Shown: positions 9,584-19,019, numbered from the stretch's first letter. The stretch: DNA of 64,000 bases from Methylobacterium sp. 77 (GCF_000372825.1 NZ_KB910516.1:3919145-3983144), one strand, 5' to 3'. Notes: generated by a model not told the origin, from the letters alone. Translations and numbers: made by a program.

Positions 9584-9823
9584 ATGGCTCTTCATATTCG
9601 CGACGAGGAAGCGGATCGCCTCGTGCGGCTTCTCGCCGAGCGCAAGCACATTTCGCTGACGGACGCCATCAAGCTCGGCGTGGGCAACGAGCTCAAGCGC
9701 GAGGACGAGAAGCTCTCGCTGTGGGAGCGTATTCGCCCGATTCGTGAGCGCATCGCCCAATCCCCCTCGACGGGTCTGGAGGCGGACAAAGCGTTCTACG
9801 ACGAACTCAGTGGCGACATCTGA
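9584..9823 (+). CDS. vapB: VapB-family antitoxin (PSK_trans_fac type)
   Basis: The 79-residue protein starts MALHIRDEEADRLVRLLAE, the N-terminal DNA-binding pattern of VapB antitoxins in the Rv0623-like (PSK operon) family. It ends with a helical, acidic tail expected to wrap the toxin. It should neutralise the PIN-domain toxin and repress its own operon. A GGGGA-type ribosome site lies just before the ATG. Its stop overlaps the toxin start by one base (TGATG), the usual antitoxin-first arrangement. The gene runs opposite to the flanking two-component genes. Confidence 0.93.
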   Translation: MALHIRDEEADRLVRLLAERKHISLTDAIKLGVGNELKREDEKLSLWERIRPIRERIAQSPSTGLEADKAFYDELSGDI

Positions 9824-10227
9824 TGTACGTCGATTCCTCTGCGATCGTCGCGATGATGACCGACGAACCGGAAGGTCGGAGACTATCAGAGCATCTCGAA
9901 GCAGCAACTCACCGCATCACGTCGGCGCTCGCCATATACGAAGCCGCACTCGCCATCCGTCGCAAGCGGCTTCGGCCGATGGTGACGATCCAGGCCGACA
10001 TCGCGATGTTCTTGGACGCGACGGATACACGGGTGGTTTCGGTTCCTGGCTCGGCGGCGGATCGGGCCCTGAGCGCCTTTGAACAATTTGGCAAAGGAAC
10101 TGGCCATCCCGCTCAGCTGAACATGGGAGATTGCTTCTCTTACGCCATGGCTGATCTCCACGGCGTCCCGCTCCTCTTCAATGGCCGGGACTTCGTCCAC
10201 ACCGACATCGCCCAGGCTCTGGCCTGA
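9823..10227 (+). CDS. vapC: VapC-family PIN-domain ribonuclease toxin
   Basis: The 134-residue PIN domain opens MYVDSSAIVAMM and keeps the four acidic residues expected for Mg-dependent RNA cleavage: D4, E40, D103 and D123. The family cleaves tRNA or rRNA. Translation is coupled to vapB through the TGATG overlap. The gene ends only 12 bp from the convergent response regulator stop. Base composition is somewhat lower in GC than the neighbours, consistent with acquisition. Confidence 0.93.
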   Translation: MYVDSSAIVAMMTDEPEGRRLSEHLEAATHRITSALAIYEAALAIRRKRLRPMVTIQADIAMFLDATDTRVVSVPGSAADRALSAFEQFGKGTGHPAQLNMGDCFSYAMADLHGVPLLFNGRDFVHTDIAQALA

Positions 10228-10239
10228 ACCGCGCCGACG

Positions 10240-10917
10240 CTACACCCGCGACGGCGGCTGGTTCGGGTCGACGAGGTAGCCGAGGCCGCGCACGGTCTGG
10301 ATCAGGTCCACCGCGAGCTTCTTCCTGAGACGGCCGACAAAGACCTCGATCGTGTTGGAATCCCTGTCGAAATCCTGGTCGTAGAGATGCTCGGTCAACT
10401 CGGCCCGTGAGACGACGCGGCCGGTATGGTGCATCAGGTAGGCGAGCAGGCGGTATTCGTGGCTGGTCAGCTTGATCGGGTTGCCGTCGACATAGACGCG
10501 GCCCGAGCGGGTATCGAGCACGACCGGCCCGCAGGAGATCTGGCTGGTGGCATGGCCGGTGGCGCGGCGCAGGAGCGCGCGCACGCGGGCCATCAGCTCC
10601 TCCATGTGGAAGGGCTTGGTCACGTAGTCGTCGGCCCCGGCATCGAAGCCGTCGACCTTGTCCGACCAGCGGTCGCGGGCGGTGAGGATGATGACCGGCG
10701 TCTTGATCCCCGCGCGGCGCCATTTCTGCAGCACGCTGACGCCGTCCGCCTTCGGCAGGCCCATGTCGAGGATGATCGCGTCGTAGGGCTCGCTCTCGCC
10801 GAGATAGCCGCCCTCCTCGCCGTCGAAGGCCTTGTCGGCGACGTAGCCGGCCTCCTCGAGCGCGTTCACCACTTGCCGGTTGATATCCCGGTCATCCTCG
10901 ACGACGAGCAGACGCAC
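10240..10917 (-). CDS. OmpR/PhoP-family response regulator
   Basis: The 225-residue two-domain regulator has a receiver domain with acidic pocket E7-D8-D9, phospho-acceptor D51 (LDMGLPKADG) and switch lysine K101 (YVTKPF). A C-terminal winged helix follows, with the typical GLGYLVDP ending. The start is a GTG at 10917. It pairs by type with the histidine kinase at 8036-9451, from which it is separated by vapBC. A PepSY-like gene lies 68 bp upstream on the same strand and is probably co-transcribed. Confidence 0.95.
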   Translation of the reverse strand: MRLLVVEDDRDINRQVVNALEEAGYVADKAFDGEEGGYLGESEPYDAIILDMGLPKADGVSVLQKWRRAGIKTPVIILTARDRWSDKVDGFDAGADDYVTKPFHMEELMARVRALLRRATGHATSQISCGPVVLDTRSGRVYVDGNPIKLTSHEYRLLAYLMHHTGRVVSRAELTEHLYDQDFDRDSNTIEVFVGRLRKKLAVDLIQTVRGLGYLVDPNQPPSRV

Positions 10918-10985
10918 TGCGATTCACTCCCAAGATGAGGCGGCTGTCAGGCACCGGGTACGGAGACCCGTGACGTCCGCCGTCG

Positions 10986-11360
10986 TCACTGGCCGATGAC
11001 CCGACCGGTGGTGGCATCCACCATCACGTGGACGAACTGCCCGTCCCTGCGCAAGGCCGTCAGTAGATAGGCGAGGCCGTCCTCGTGCCGGCACAGCCTG
11101 GCGCGCTGAATCTCGGCCCGGAGAATCACCGTCCGTGCAGCCCGGATCGCGGCCACCGGCTCGATCACCCGCTTGTCCGCCACAGCCTCGCGCAGATCCG
11201 CCGGGCTGAGGCAACTCTCGCTTGGCGGAACCGGATGAAGCGGTGCCGCGACCTCGGCCGTGCCGGTCGTCGCCTTCTCTTCCGCCAGTGTGCGAATCGG
11301 CCCCGTCGCGAAGGCCGCGACGGTCAAACCGATGAACAGCAGGGCGAGGAGGATGCGCAT
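10986..11360 (-). CDS. PepSY-like periplasmic protein
   Basis: This 124-residue protein has a signal peptide or anchor (MRILLALLFIGLTVAAFATG). The C-terminal part reads as a PepSY-like domain: LREAVADKRVIEP, then RAEIQRARLC and a final VDATTGRVIGQ strand. Similar small PepSY proteins sit upstream of PhoPQ-like systems and may modulate the sensor; that role is inference. The ATG at 11360 is used; a TTG four codons upstream is possible. Confidence 0.75.
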   Translation of the reverse strand: MRILLALLFIGLTVAAFATGPIRTLAEEKATTGTAEVAAPLHPVPPSESCLSPADLREAVADKRVIEPVAAIRAARTVILRAEIQRARLCRHEDGLAYLLTALRRDGQFVHVMVDATTGRVIGQ

Positions 11361-11503
11361 GGATAACGTCAATGGTCTTCGAGCACTGAATGCGCCCTGA
11401 ATGCGGGCTCGACCGGACGTTGGTCCGGGATGATCGGATGGCAGAGTGAAACGCCGTCAGCGAGCAAGCCGGCGGCGGACCGTCCGGTTCCCGCCATCCG
11501 GCA

Positions 11504-11710
11504 TCAAGGGCTGTCCGCACCGTGCGAAACCAGACGCCGCAAGGTCGCCTGCAGGGCGATGCAGAGGAGGTGCTGGCAGTCGATATGGTCAAGGGCCGCC
11601 TTGCGTAGGGCGGTCATCGAGCGCTCGAACCCGGTCTCGGCGGCCTGGAGGCGGCCGGAGGCGGCGAGCATCCGGGACGAGGGCGGGAACAGGCAGGCGA
11701 GGCGCGTCAT
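11504..11710 (-). CDS. Hypothetical protein at the 3' end of the GTA-like cluster
   Basis: This small 68-residue protein is Cys- and Leu-rich, with no recognised domain. A GGAG ribosome site precedes the ATG at 11710; a GTG at 11737 would add nine residues. It follows the coiled-coil membrane protein gene by 46 bp on the same strand, so it is probably the last gene of the phage-like operon. Confidence that it is translated is moderate. Confidence 0.5.
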   Translation of the reverse strand: MTRLACLFPPSSRMLAASGRLQAAETGFERSMTALRKAALDHIDCQHLLCIALQATLRRLVSHGADSP

Positions 11711-11756
11711 CGGCAGGAACTCCGAATGCTGTGGCACGGGGCGTCACCGCCACTCT

Positions 11757-12107
11757 TCACCGCCCCTCGTGGCGCGGCTCGGACAGGCGGCGCAGGATCT
11801 CGTCGAACTTCTCCCGCGCCCGCTCGTCGCTGCGGTCGACCCCGCGGGAGATCTCGCTCGCCAGGCGCGAGAGGTCTTCGAGCACCCGCGTGCGGCTCTC
11901 GATGGCGAGGGCCACGGCCGAGTTCGCCTGGGACGCTCGTTCGAGAGCCGTCGCGGTGGCGCCGGCGTCACCGATCCGGGCTTCCTGCGACCGCACGGTT
12001 TCCCGGTAGAGGTGCAGGCAGGAAAAGCCGAGCAACGCGGCCACGATCCAGCCCGCGCCTTCCTCCGAGAACAGGAGGCGGATGCCTTCAACAGCGATTC
12101 TGTCCAT
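11757..12107 (-). CDS. Membrane-anchored coiled-coil protein of the GTA-like cluster
   Basis: The 116-residue product has one N-terminal membrane helix (about residues 14-31, GAGWIVAALLGFSCLHLY) followed by a long, highly charged helical region with heptad character. A near-perfect GGGAGGT ribosome site sits just before the ATG at 12107, which fixes the start. Position between lysis-type genes suggests a spanin- or holin-associated role, but no family is recognised. Confidence 0.7.
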   Translation of the reverse strand: MDRIAVEGIRLLFSEEGAGWIVAALLGFSCLHLYRETVRSQEARIGDAGATATALERASQANSAVALAIESRTRVLEDLSRLASEISRGVDRSDERAREKFDEILRRLSEPRHEGR

Positions 12108-12144
12108 GGGACCGACCTCCCTCTCGCTGCTCCCTGAGGGCAGT

Positions 12145-12669
12145 TCACGCGGGCGATGTCTGGTCGCCGCGCGCTCGCACGGCGTCGAGCGCGCGAGCCA
12201 GGGTGTTGGCGGTGGTGGCATCCTCATCGAGGGGCAGGCTGCGGAAGACCTTTTCCGCGAGCCCGTCGACCCCGCCCGCAGCCGTCACCAACCAGGCCGG
12301 TGCCTGGTCGAGCGCCCGCTGAACCGCGCGGGCAATCACCACCGACCCCACCGGCACGGACAGAACCCGCCCGCGCACCGCCCCGGCCACCGCATTGATC
12401 GCGTAATCGCCGACATTGCGCACGAGGCGTTCGACGAGGGCGGTGGTGATCAGGATGCGCAGGGGACCGGCGATCCGCGCGGTGGCGGCCGTCGCCGCGG
12501 TGATCGCCAGGGGCACCAGGATGGCGGTGATGCCCTGCGCCACCGCGATCAACGCGTCACCCCAGGGCAGGAGGATGACGGGTTCGGCGGGCGACGCCAT
12601 GCAGGGCGAGGCGGCGCAGGAAGAGAGGATCGCGGCAAGGCCGCCGAGGATGAAGAACCGGCGTTTCAT
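12145..12669 (-). CDS. Putative lipoprotein/membrane protein next to the endolysin
   Basis: The 174-residue protein begins MKRRFFILGGLAAILSSCAAS, which reads as a lipoprotein signal with lipobox LSSC. A hydrophobic Ala-rich stretch (about 39-63) follows, then a helical domain. It lies directly downstream of the lysozyme gene in the same operon. It could be a holin or pore-type accessory, but it matches no family I can name. Confidence 0.65.
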   Translation of the reverse strand: MKRRFFILGGLAAILSSCAASPCMASPAEPVILLPWGDALIAVAQGITAILVPLAITAATAATARIAGPLRILITTALVERLVRNVGDYAINAVAGAVRGRVLSVPVGSVVIARAVQRALDQAPAWLVTAAGGVDGLAEKVFRSLPLDEDATTANTLARALDAVRARGDQTSPA

Positions 12670-12732
12670 GGTTGTCTCCGGGATTTTCACGGGAAACTTC
12701 AAGACGAGGCAGGGGGAAGTTGGCCGGTCCGG

Positions 12733-13422
12733 TCAGGCGCCGAGGCCGAGAAGCGCCTGAAGCGACGCCTTGAGGCGCGCCCAGGTCCCGGCGGGAGCGG
12801 GCGCTCCGATCCGCTGGGGCGATCCGGTCCGCAGCGAAGGCGCGCGGGGAAGCGGGCGGCGATCGGAACCGGCGGTGGGGCCCGGAACGATCCCCGCAGG
12901 GCCTTCGATCCGCACAGATGGAGATCGGGGCGTTGCGGCCGGACGCGGGATCGGCGTGGGATCGGTGGAGCGGGCGCGCGGCAGGGAGAGGGCATAGGGT
13001 GTGCGGAACTGGTCGTATTCGGCCCGCCGGCGCGGGATCAGGGAGGCGGGCCGGTTCCACATCAGGAACGCTTCGGCGGCCCCGTCCCGGTCGCCCGCCT
13101 TCAGGCGCCGCACCACCGTCGAGCGGCGGAAGGCGCCCTCGCCGATATTGAAGCAGAGCGAGACCAGGGCATCGACGGCATGCTCGGGCAGGTCGAGGGG
13201 CGCCACGGCGCCGACGATGCGGACGAAGCGGCTTACGTCGCGGGCGAATACGGCGTCGCATTCCTCCGCCGTCAGGCGCAAGGTCGGCGTCACGGCGGGC
13301 GGCCCCGCGGCACTGGTATGGCCGACGCCGATGGTCCAGATGCCGACGGCATCGCGATAGGCCTCCAACCGCCGCCCCTCTCGGGCGACGAGCACGGCAC
13401 TGCCAATGGCGCTGAGGTCCAT
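12733..13422 (-). CDS. T4-type lysozyme / endolysin (GH24)
   Basis: The 229-residue muramidase cleaves peptidoglycan and would release particles from the cell. The GH24 catalytic triad keeps its usual spacing: E15 (REGRRLEAYRD), D24 and T30 (WTIGVGHT), as in T4 lysozyme E11-D20-T26. The catalytic domain ends at about residue 145. The remaining 85 residues are Pro/Arg-rich and probably disordered or wall-binding, longer than in typical phage endolysins. No signal peptide is seen, so export would depend on a holin. Confidence 0.92.
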   Translation of the reverse strand: MDLSAIGSAVLVAREGRRLEAYRDAVGIWTIGVGHTSAAGPPAVTPTLRLTAEECDAVFARDVSRFVRIVGAVAPLDLPEHAVDALVSLCFNIGEGAFRRSTVVRRLKAGDRDGAAEAFLMWNRPASLIPRRRAEYDQFRTPYALSLPRARSTDPTPIPRPAATPRSPSVRIEGPAGIVPGPTAGSDRRPLPRAPSLRTGSPQRIGAPAPAGTWARLKASLQALLGLGA

Positions 13423-13515
13423 GGTTCACTCCGGGGCTGAGACGGGGATGCGCGCCGGCCGGCGCCGCGAGATGCGAGGTGTGAGACCGGGGAGGAGGCA
13501 GGCCTCCCCGGCGAT

Positions 13516-15084
13516 TCAGGGCACGGCGAGGCCCCAGAACGCGCTGTCGGCGGCGAGGATTCCGCCCTCGGCGCCGGTGAAATGGGCGAACACCTCCACC
13601 GTGTCGCCGGCATTGAGGGCGAGCGTCGCCGTGAGGGCCAGTGTCGAGATGCCGTCGACGAGGCCGGTCACGCCGGCGCGATGGCGCGGTGCCACTGCGC
13701 CGTTGCGGTAGAACCGGGCCTGGAGGGCACTGGGGGAAGCGCTTCCGATCTTGCGGAAGGCGAGGCCCGCGCCGAACGTGTAGGTGCCCGGTTCCGGCGC
13801 GACGAACCGGTTCGTCGCGGGCACGAAGGCGTTCTGGTCGTTCACGTCGGCATTGTTGAACGCCACCTTGGTCCAGGTGGCGGCGGGGATCGTCGCGTCC
13901 GCGCTCATGGAGGCGGAGAAGCGCGGCAGGTTCGTGAGGCGCGACCAGCGCGTCCCGTTATAGCCCTTGAAGGCGCCGGCCGTGCCGTCGAACACGATCT
14001 GGCCGGGCGCGAGCCCCAGGGTGGGCGTACCGGCGCGGCTGACGAGTTCGAGGGCGCCGGTTCCCCTGAACTTGACCACCGATCGCCGCGTCGTCGTGCC
14101 GATATCCGTCGTCTGGAAGTCGACGAGCGTGCCCTGTGCCGTGGCGGTGAAATCCTCCTCGGCGACGCCGTTGAAGGTCACCATGTTGCTGGAGAAACCG
14201 CCGGTCGCCTGGTAGCCGCGACCGAAGAATCCGAAGAACCGGTCTCCGGCGAGGATGCCGGTGGGGGCTGCCGGAGTGCCGCGGGCGATGCGCGTGGTGA
14301 TGTTGACCACCGGCGAGCCCGTGCCGCTGTAGCATTCGAGCTGGAACAAGGCGGCGTTCGACGAACCCGAGACGAAGAGCGGTGCGCTCGCCACCGGGCC
14401 GCCCGGCGCGGCGGCCGAACCGAAGCCGACATAGCCGTTGCCCGGCTGGACCCTCCAGGCATGGGTCCAGTTCGTGCCGTCGGCCGAGACCTTCGCGGTC
14501 AGGCTGTCGTCCGCGACGAGGCCGATCTCGGCGCGGCCCGAGAACCCGCTCTGCATCAGCAGCGAGAGGACGTTGGCCGCGCTCGCCTTGTTCAGGACGG
14601 TCCGCAGATCGCCGCTGCCGCCCTCGCCGCTGCCGCGCGCGGTCCACAGAGCCTTGTTGAGCTTGGCCGAGAACGGATTGTCCGCATCGGCACTCGTCCC
14701 CAGTCCGAGGAGTCCGAGATTCTGCAACGCGGAGATCGTCCGGGCGAGGCCGGTCCAGCCCGTGCCGTCGAAATGGTAGAACGCGTCCTCGTCCGCCACG
14801 TAGGCGAGCCACCCGGCCCTGGGTGCGAACCCCTCCCAGACCCCGTCACGGAAGTGGACGATGCGGCCGGACAGGCCGGTCCAGGCGCCGGTGGGCGCGG
14901 CGGCGGCGATCAGGTAGCGGGCTCCCTCGACCGGTGAGGGCGGCGGTGCCGTCAGGTCCTTGTCGAGGCAGGCGAGCTGCACGAGCGTGTCGAGGGCGGC
15001 CAGGGCCTCGTTATAGGTGACGTGCTTTCCCGCCTGCGCCGCCGCGATCAGCGGCAAAGCGAGGTTGGCTGTCGTTTGCGACAT
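13516..15084 (-). CDS. DUF2793-containing tail fibre-like protein
   Basis: This 522-residue protein begins with a DUF2793 domain (MSQTTANLALPLIAAAQAGKH to about residue 130), which is found in GTA and phage tail fibres. A central repetitive beta-rich stalk with many SG/AG turns follows. The C-terminal domain of about 135 residues (from FSASMSADATIP) resembles a C1q/TNF-like jelly roll: TWTKVAFNN, then GTYTFGAGLAF and a final WGLAVP. It should be the receptor-contacting fibre of the particle. It lies 26 bp downstream of the baseplate gene in the same operon. Confidence 0.85.
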   Translation of the reverse strand: MSQTTANLALPLIAAAQAGKHVTYNEALAALDTLVQLACLDKDLTAPPPSPVEGARYLIAAAAPTGAWTGLSGRIVHFRDGVWEGFAPRAGWLAYVADEDAFYHFDGTGWTGLARTISALQNLGLLGLGTSADADNPFSAKLNKALWTARGSGEGGSGDLRTVLNKASAANVLSLLMQSGFSGRAEIGLVADDSLTAKVSADGTNWTHAWRVQPGNGYVGFGSAAAPGGPVASAPLFVSGSSNAALFQLECYSGTGSPVVNITTRIARGTPAAPTGILAGDRFFGFFGRGYQATGGFSSNMVTFNGVAEEDFTATAQGTLVDFQTTDIGTTTRRSVVKFRGTGALELVSRAGTPTLGLAPGQIVFDGTAGAFKGYNGTRWSRLTNLPRFSASMSADATIPAATWTKVAFNNADVNDQNAFVPATNRFVAPEPGTYTFGAGLAFRKIGSASPSALQARFYRNGAVAPRHRAGVTGLVDGISTLALTATLALNAGDTVEVFAHFTGAEGGILAADSAFWGLAVP

Positions 15085-15110
15085 GGTGGGGCTCCGGATC
15101 GGTGGGTCGC

Positions 15111-18100
15111 TCAGGCGGAGCGCACGGGCAGGATGGCGCGGCGGCTCGGACCGGGTCCGGCGAGAGCCCCGACCTGGGCGACGCTCACGTCGAGCAGGAT
15201 CTGCTGCGCGCCGAAATCGGCGGCCTCGTCGGCGGCGGCGTAGAGAAGCGCCGGCTCGTCGGTTCTGACGGTCCGCAGAACGGAGCCGCCCGCCGCATGG
15301 ATGGCGACGAGGTAGGTCTCGCTCGCCTCGTCATGCGGGATGTCGACCGGCTCCCAGCCATCCGCGTCCCGTCTTGCGCGGCGAAGCCAGGCGAGCCTGA
15401 TCCCACCGGCCTCGCGCCGTGCGGTCACGTGCACCGGCGCGAGCGGCAGAAGCGGCATCAGGTTCGCGCTCGCCTGCAATTCGACGAAGCCCGGATCGGC
15501 CGGGTCGCGGCTGGCAGAGCCGATCCTGTAGCGGAACGGCCGGCCGGCCTCGTCGAGGCGTTCCACCAGTGGCACGACCGCCCCGTCGTCGAGGCGCACG
15601 ACGAGGCAGCCGGCCGGATTCTCGCGCGTGGCGAGATCCTCACTGCCCATCAGGCCGCGCAGCAGGCGGCTGAGGCGATAGGTGCCGGGGCCGATCAGCT
15701 CGGCGCCAGCCGCGGCGATGATCTCGGCCCTGCCATCCGTGCCGATCAGGGCGAACAGGTTGCCGCCGGCCAGCACGTCGACCTCCTCGATCGAAGACAG
15801 GGCGCCGGCATGGCGCAGGCGCAGGTCGAGCCGGGCTCCCCGGTCGAAGCGCCAGAGCGGCCCGGCCGGCAAGGCGGTGAGCGTCTCGCCGAGGCAGGCG
15901 GGATAATCGACGATGCGATGCAGGCCGAGCGGCCCGTCCGTGCCGGTGGAGCGCCAGACCGCCACCTCGCCGGGCCAGGGATCGGCGGAGACGGCGAGGT
16001 ATTGCAGGATCGTCGGATTGCCCCGGTCCACCGGCAGGTCGAGCACGCGGGCGAAGGGCGGCCCGGCTATGGAGGGCGGCGGCCTGTGGATCTTCTCGTC
16101 CGGGTTGCGATAGGCGCCGGGCCGGAAGCCGTGAACCGCGACGGCGCGCGTCTCCACCCGCCGCGCGCCGGCGCTGTCGGCGATCCGCACGATGCGATGG
16201 GGCTGGCGGGCGCCGGGCAGGGACAGGAGGTCGCCCGGCACCAGTTCGATCCGGCGCGGGCTCACCCCGAAAGTGGCGCTGTCGCGCCCGGCGATGGCGG
16301 TGTCGAGGAGCGCTTCGGCGAGCGCCTCCGCGCTCTCCCGGCGGGTGACGATGGGCGCCTCGGCATTGCTCTCGCGCCGCCTCATCCCGGTGGGGCGGAT
16401 CGCCGAGGCGCTGGCGGTTCTGTAATCGGCGCTCTCGCCGTCGCAGAAGGCGAGGGTGAGGGCGCGGGGCAGTTCGGATTCCTCGGCACGGACGACACTC
16501 AGCGGCGCCCGCTCCCGGTCGGAGAGCACGAGATCTCCGGCCGCGAGCACGACGGGGCTCTCGCGGCGCGGGCCGAGGATGTCGAGCCTACCGCCCACCG
16601 CAGAGACGTCGAGCCCGTAGATCTGGGCGAGGGGCTCCAAGGCACCACGCGCGGACATGGGACGGTCGATGACGTAGCCGTCGAGCCAGGCATCGGCGGT
16701 GATCCGGGCCGGCGCGGTGATGCCGAGATCGGTGAGGATCGTGCGGATCAGGCGGTCGAGTTCCAGACCCTCGATCCGTCCTGTGATCCAGTGACCCAGG
16801 GACCAGTTCTCCGCATCGGTCCAGACCGTGTCGAAATCCGGGAATGCCGGGAACGGCCGCGCGTCCCAGCACCAGACGAAGACCGAACCGGGCGCCACCA
16901 TCGGGCCGCCATAAACCGCCGAGACCGGGTTGTGAGCCGGCTCGAAGCCGGGCAGGGCGGCGTCGAAACGGGTCAGGATGGCGGTGAGGCCGCGCGCCTG
17001 GATCAGGTCGTCGCGCAGACCCGTCGAGAAGGGCGGTGCCGCGTTCTCGGAGGATTTCGCGTCGGGGAAGACGTTCGGGCCGTTGGTGCCCCTGTCCACC
17101 GCCGGGACCCCGATCTCGGTGAGCCAGATCGGCTTCGATTGCGGGATCCAGGCCGTCTGACCGGTCTCGACGCCTCCGTCGCGCTCACGATGCGGGTTCG
17201 ACCACCAGGAGACGAGGTCCTTGGCCCGGTAGATCCAGGGCTTGCCGGCGGCACCGTCGGTGATCGGAGTGCGCATTTGCGCGCGCCGGTCGGCCTCGCC
17301 GGCATAGTACCAGTCGAACGCCTCTCCCGCGCCGAGGCGGCGCTTCAGATAGGCCGGATCGTAGAGGCTGTCGGTCTCGGCGAGGTCGGCATGGCTCGCG
17401 CCGTCGCGCCAGTCGCTGATCGGCGGATAGTAATCGATGCCGACGGCCGCGATGGCGGGGTCGGCGAACAGCGCGTCGAGGGGAAACCGCACCGTGGCCC
17501 CGCCGTCGCGGACATGGGCGCCGTACTCGGTCCAGTCGGCCGCGTAGACCAGGGCGACGCCGGCTCCGAGGCGGGCGAGCACCTCCTGCGCCAGGGCCTT
17601 GAACGCCTCCACCGCCGGATAGCGGCCGGCCTCGGCCCGCACGCGGGTGAGGCTCGGAAACTCGCTGCCGATGAGGAAGCCGGACAGGTGAACGCCATCG
17701 GCCGCCCACCCGGCGGCGAGATCGGCATAATGCAGGAGGAAGCGGCGGTATCCGGCGGCGTTGTGGAAGAAGGCCGCGACCTGCGCGCCGGCGGCGGCGG
17801 TTCCGTCCGGGCTGCCCGGATGGTCGGGCGCCGGCGTGCAGGTGATGCGGCCGCGCCAGGGATAGGGCGGCTGATGGCCGGCGCCCGCGTCGCGCGGATC
17901 GGGCAGGGTGTTGCCGGCAGGCACGTCCATCATCACGAACGGGTAGAGCACGACCTCGAGACCGCGGCGGCGCAACTCGGCGACGAGGCGGCCGAGCCCG
18001 GCATCGGAGGGCGTGCCGCCATAGGCCGGCCCCCCGGCGGGCGCGGTCGAGACGGTCTCGACCTGATCGCGGGTCAGGCCGGCGACGCTCCACGTATCGC

Positions 18101-19019
18101 CGATGGTCGCCTTCTTCGGCCGGTCGACCTTCGGCGTGACCGTGCAATGGCCCGCGCGCAGATCGCTGCCGAACCAGCTCGTCACCACCGAGACCCGCGA
18201 GAGACGCGGGCATAGGGCCTGGAGCGCATCGAGGGAGGCGGTGACGTCCGTCGCCTCTTGGAACTGGAACCGGTTGGCCGCCCGCGTGGTCCCGAACCCC
18301 GCATCCTCGGTGACCAGGCCGGGATCGAGGCCGAACTCGGTCGAGCCGGGGATGAGGCAGACGGCGCGGACCATGCCGGCGAGCCCCTCGACGGGGCGGA
18401 TCACCTCGAAGGCCAGTTGTGGTACCCGGTTGCCGAAATCGGCGAGCGCCAGCCGCTCGAACACGATGTAGGCGAGGCCGCGATAGGCCGGTGCCCTGTC
18501 GGCGCCCTCCTTGGCGACGATCAGCGGGTCGGGTTCCTGGTCCGCGCCGCCGCGGTGCAGGCGATAGTCGAGCGTCGTCAGGTCGATCTCGCGCCCATCG
18601 GCCCAGACCCGGCGGACATGGGCGATCTCGCCCTCGCACAGGCCCACCGCGAGATCGACGGAATAGGCATAGGTCGTCGTCACCGTCTTCTGGCCGGAAC
18701 CGCCCTTGCCGCCGGAGGCGGCGCGCTGGACGCTGGTATTGGCGACCTCCAGCGGCCGCGTCGCCCAGATCAGCGTCCCGCCGACCTTGGCGCGGCCGTA
18801 GACCCGCTTGATCGGCTCGCCCTCGGTGGAGGCGAGCCCGGCGACGTCGCCGAGGCGCGGCCCTTCCACGAAGCGCGGGCCGGCGCGCGACCCGAACAGG
18901 GCGTTGTCGATCGCCCCCCCGGCCACGGCGCCGAGGGTGCTGAGCACGGCCCCGCCGATCGGACCGCCGAGCGCGGTGCCCAAGGCCGCCCCGGCCGTCT
19001 GCAGGATCAGCGTGGCCAT
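15111..19019 (-). CDS. GTA baseplate megatron protein (RcGTA gp15-like)
   Basis: The 1,302-residue protein is the large central baseplate/host-specificity protein of RcGTA-type particles. The N-terminal part is glycine-rich and hydrophobic (MATLILQTAGAALGTALGG). The middle holds the GTA TIM-barrel-like region (IAAVGIDYYPPISDW and IWLTEIGVPAVDRG). The C-terminal half carries tail-protein beta domains. The length matches the family. The ATG at 19019 gives the conserved N-terminus. Upstream, higBA diverges on the plus strand, so the gene is cut off from the rest of the operon unless transcripts read antisense through higBA. Confidence 0.93.
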   Translation of the reverse strand: MATLILQTAGAALGTALGGPIGGAVLSTLGAVAGGAIDNALFGSRAGPRFVEGPRLGDVAGLASTEGEPIKRVYGRAKVGGTLIWATRPLEVANTSVQRAASGGKGGSGQKTVTTTYAYSVDLAVGLCEGEIAHVRRVWADGREIDLTTLDYRLHRGGADQEPDPLIVAKEGADRAPAYRGLAYIVFERLALADFGNRVPQLAFEVIRPVEGLAGMVRAVCLIPGSTEFGLDPGLVTEDAGFGTTRAANRFQFQEATDVTASLDALQALCPRLSRVSVVTSWFGSDLRAGHCTVTPKVDRPKKATIGDTWSVAGLTRDQVETVSTAPAGGPAYGGTPSDAGLGRLVAELRRRGLEVVLYPFVMMDVPAGNTLPDPRDAGAGHQPPYPWRGRITCTPAPDHPGSPDGTAAAGAQVAAFFHNAAGYRRFLLHYADLAAGWAADGVHLSGFLIGSEFPSLTRVRAEAGRYPAVEAFKALAQEVLARLGAGVALVYAADWTEYGAHVRDGGATVRFPLDALFADPAIAAVGIDYYPPISDWRDGASHADLAETDSLYDPAYLKRRLGAGEAFDWYYAGEADRRAQMRTPITDGAAGKPWIYRAKDLVSWWSNPHRERDGGVETGQTAWIPQSKPIWLTEIGVPAVDRGTNGPNVFPDAKSSENAAPPFSTGLRDDLIQARGLTAILTRFDAALPGFEPAHNPVSAVYGGPMVAPGSVFVWCWDARPFPAFPDFDTVWTDAENWSLGHWITGRIEGLELDRLIRTILTDLGITAPARITADAWLDGYVIDRPMSARGALEPLAQIYGLDVSAVGGRLDILGPRRESPVVLAAGDLVLSDRERAPLSVVRAEESELPRALTLAFCDGESADYRTASASAIRPTGMRRRESNAEAPIVTRRESAEALAEALLDTAIAGRDSATFGVSPRRIELVPGDLLSLPGARQPHRIVRIADSAGARRVETRAVAVHGFRPGAYRNPDEKIHRPPPSIAGPPFARVLDLPVDRGNPTILQYLAVSADPWPGEVAVWRSTGTDGPLGLHRIVDYPACLGETLTALPAGPLWRFDRGARLDLRLRHAGALSSIEEVDVLAGGNLFALIGTDGRAEIIAAAGAELIGPGTYRLSRLLRGLMGSEDLATRENPAGCLVVRLDDGAVVPLVERLDEAGRPFRYRIGSASRDPADPGFVELQASANLMPLLPLAPVHVTARREAGGIRLAWLRRARRDADGWEPVDIPHDEASETYLVAIHAAGGSVLRTVRTDEPALLYAAADEAADFGAQQILLDVSVAQVGALAGPGPSRRAILPVRSA

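Noticed and set aside
15102..18215. A 1,037-codon plus-strand open frame opposite the baseplate gene
   Set aside because: It is antisense to a clear megatron gene, with compositionally biased translation and no domain.
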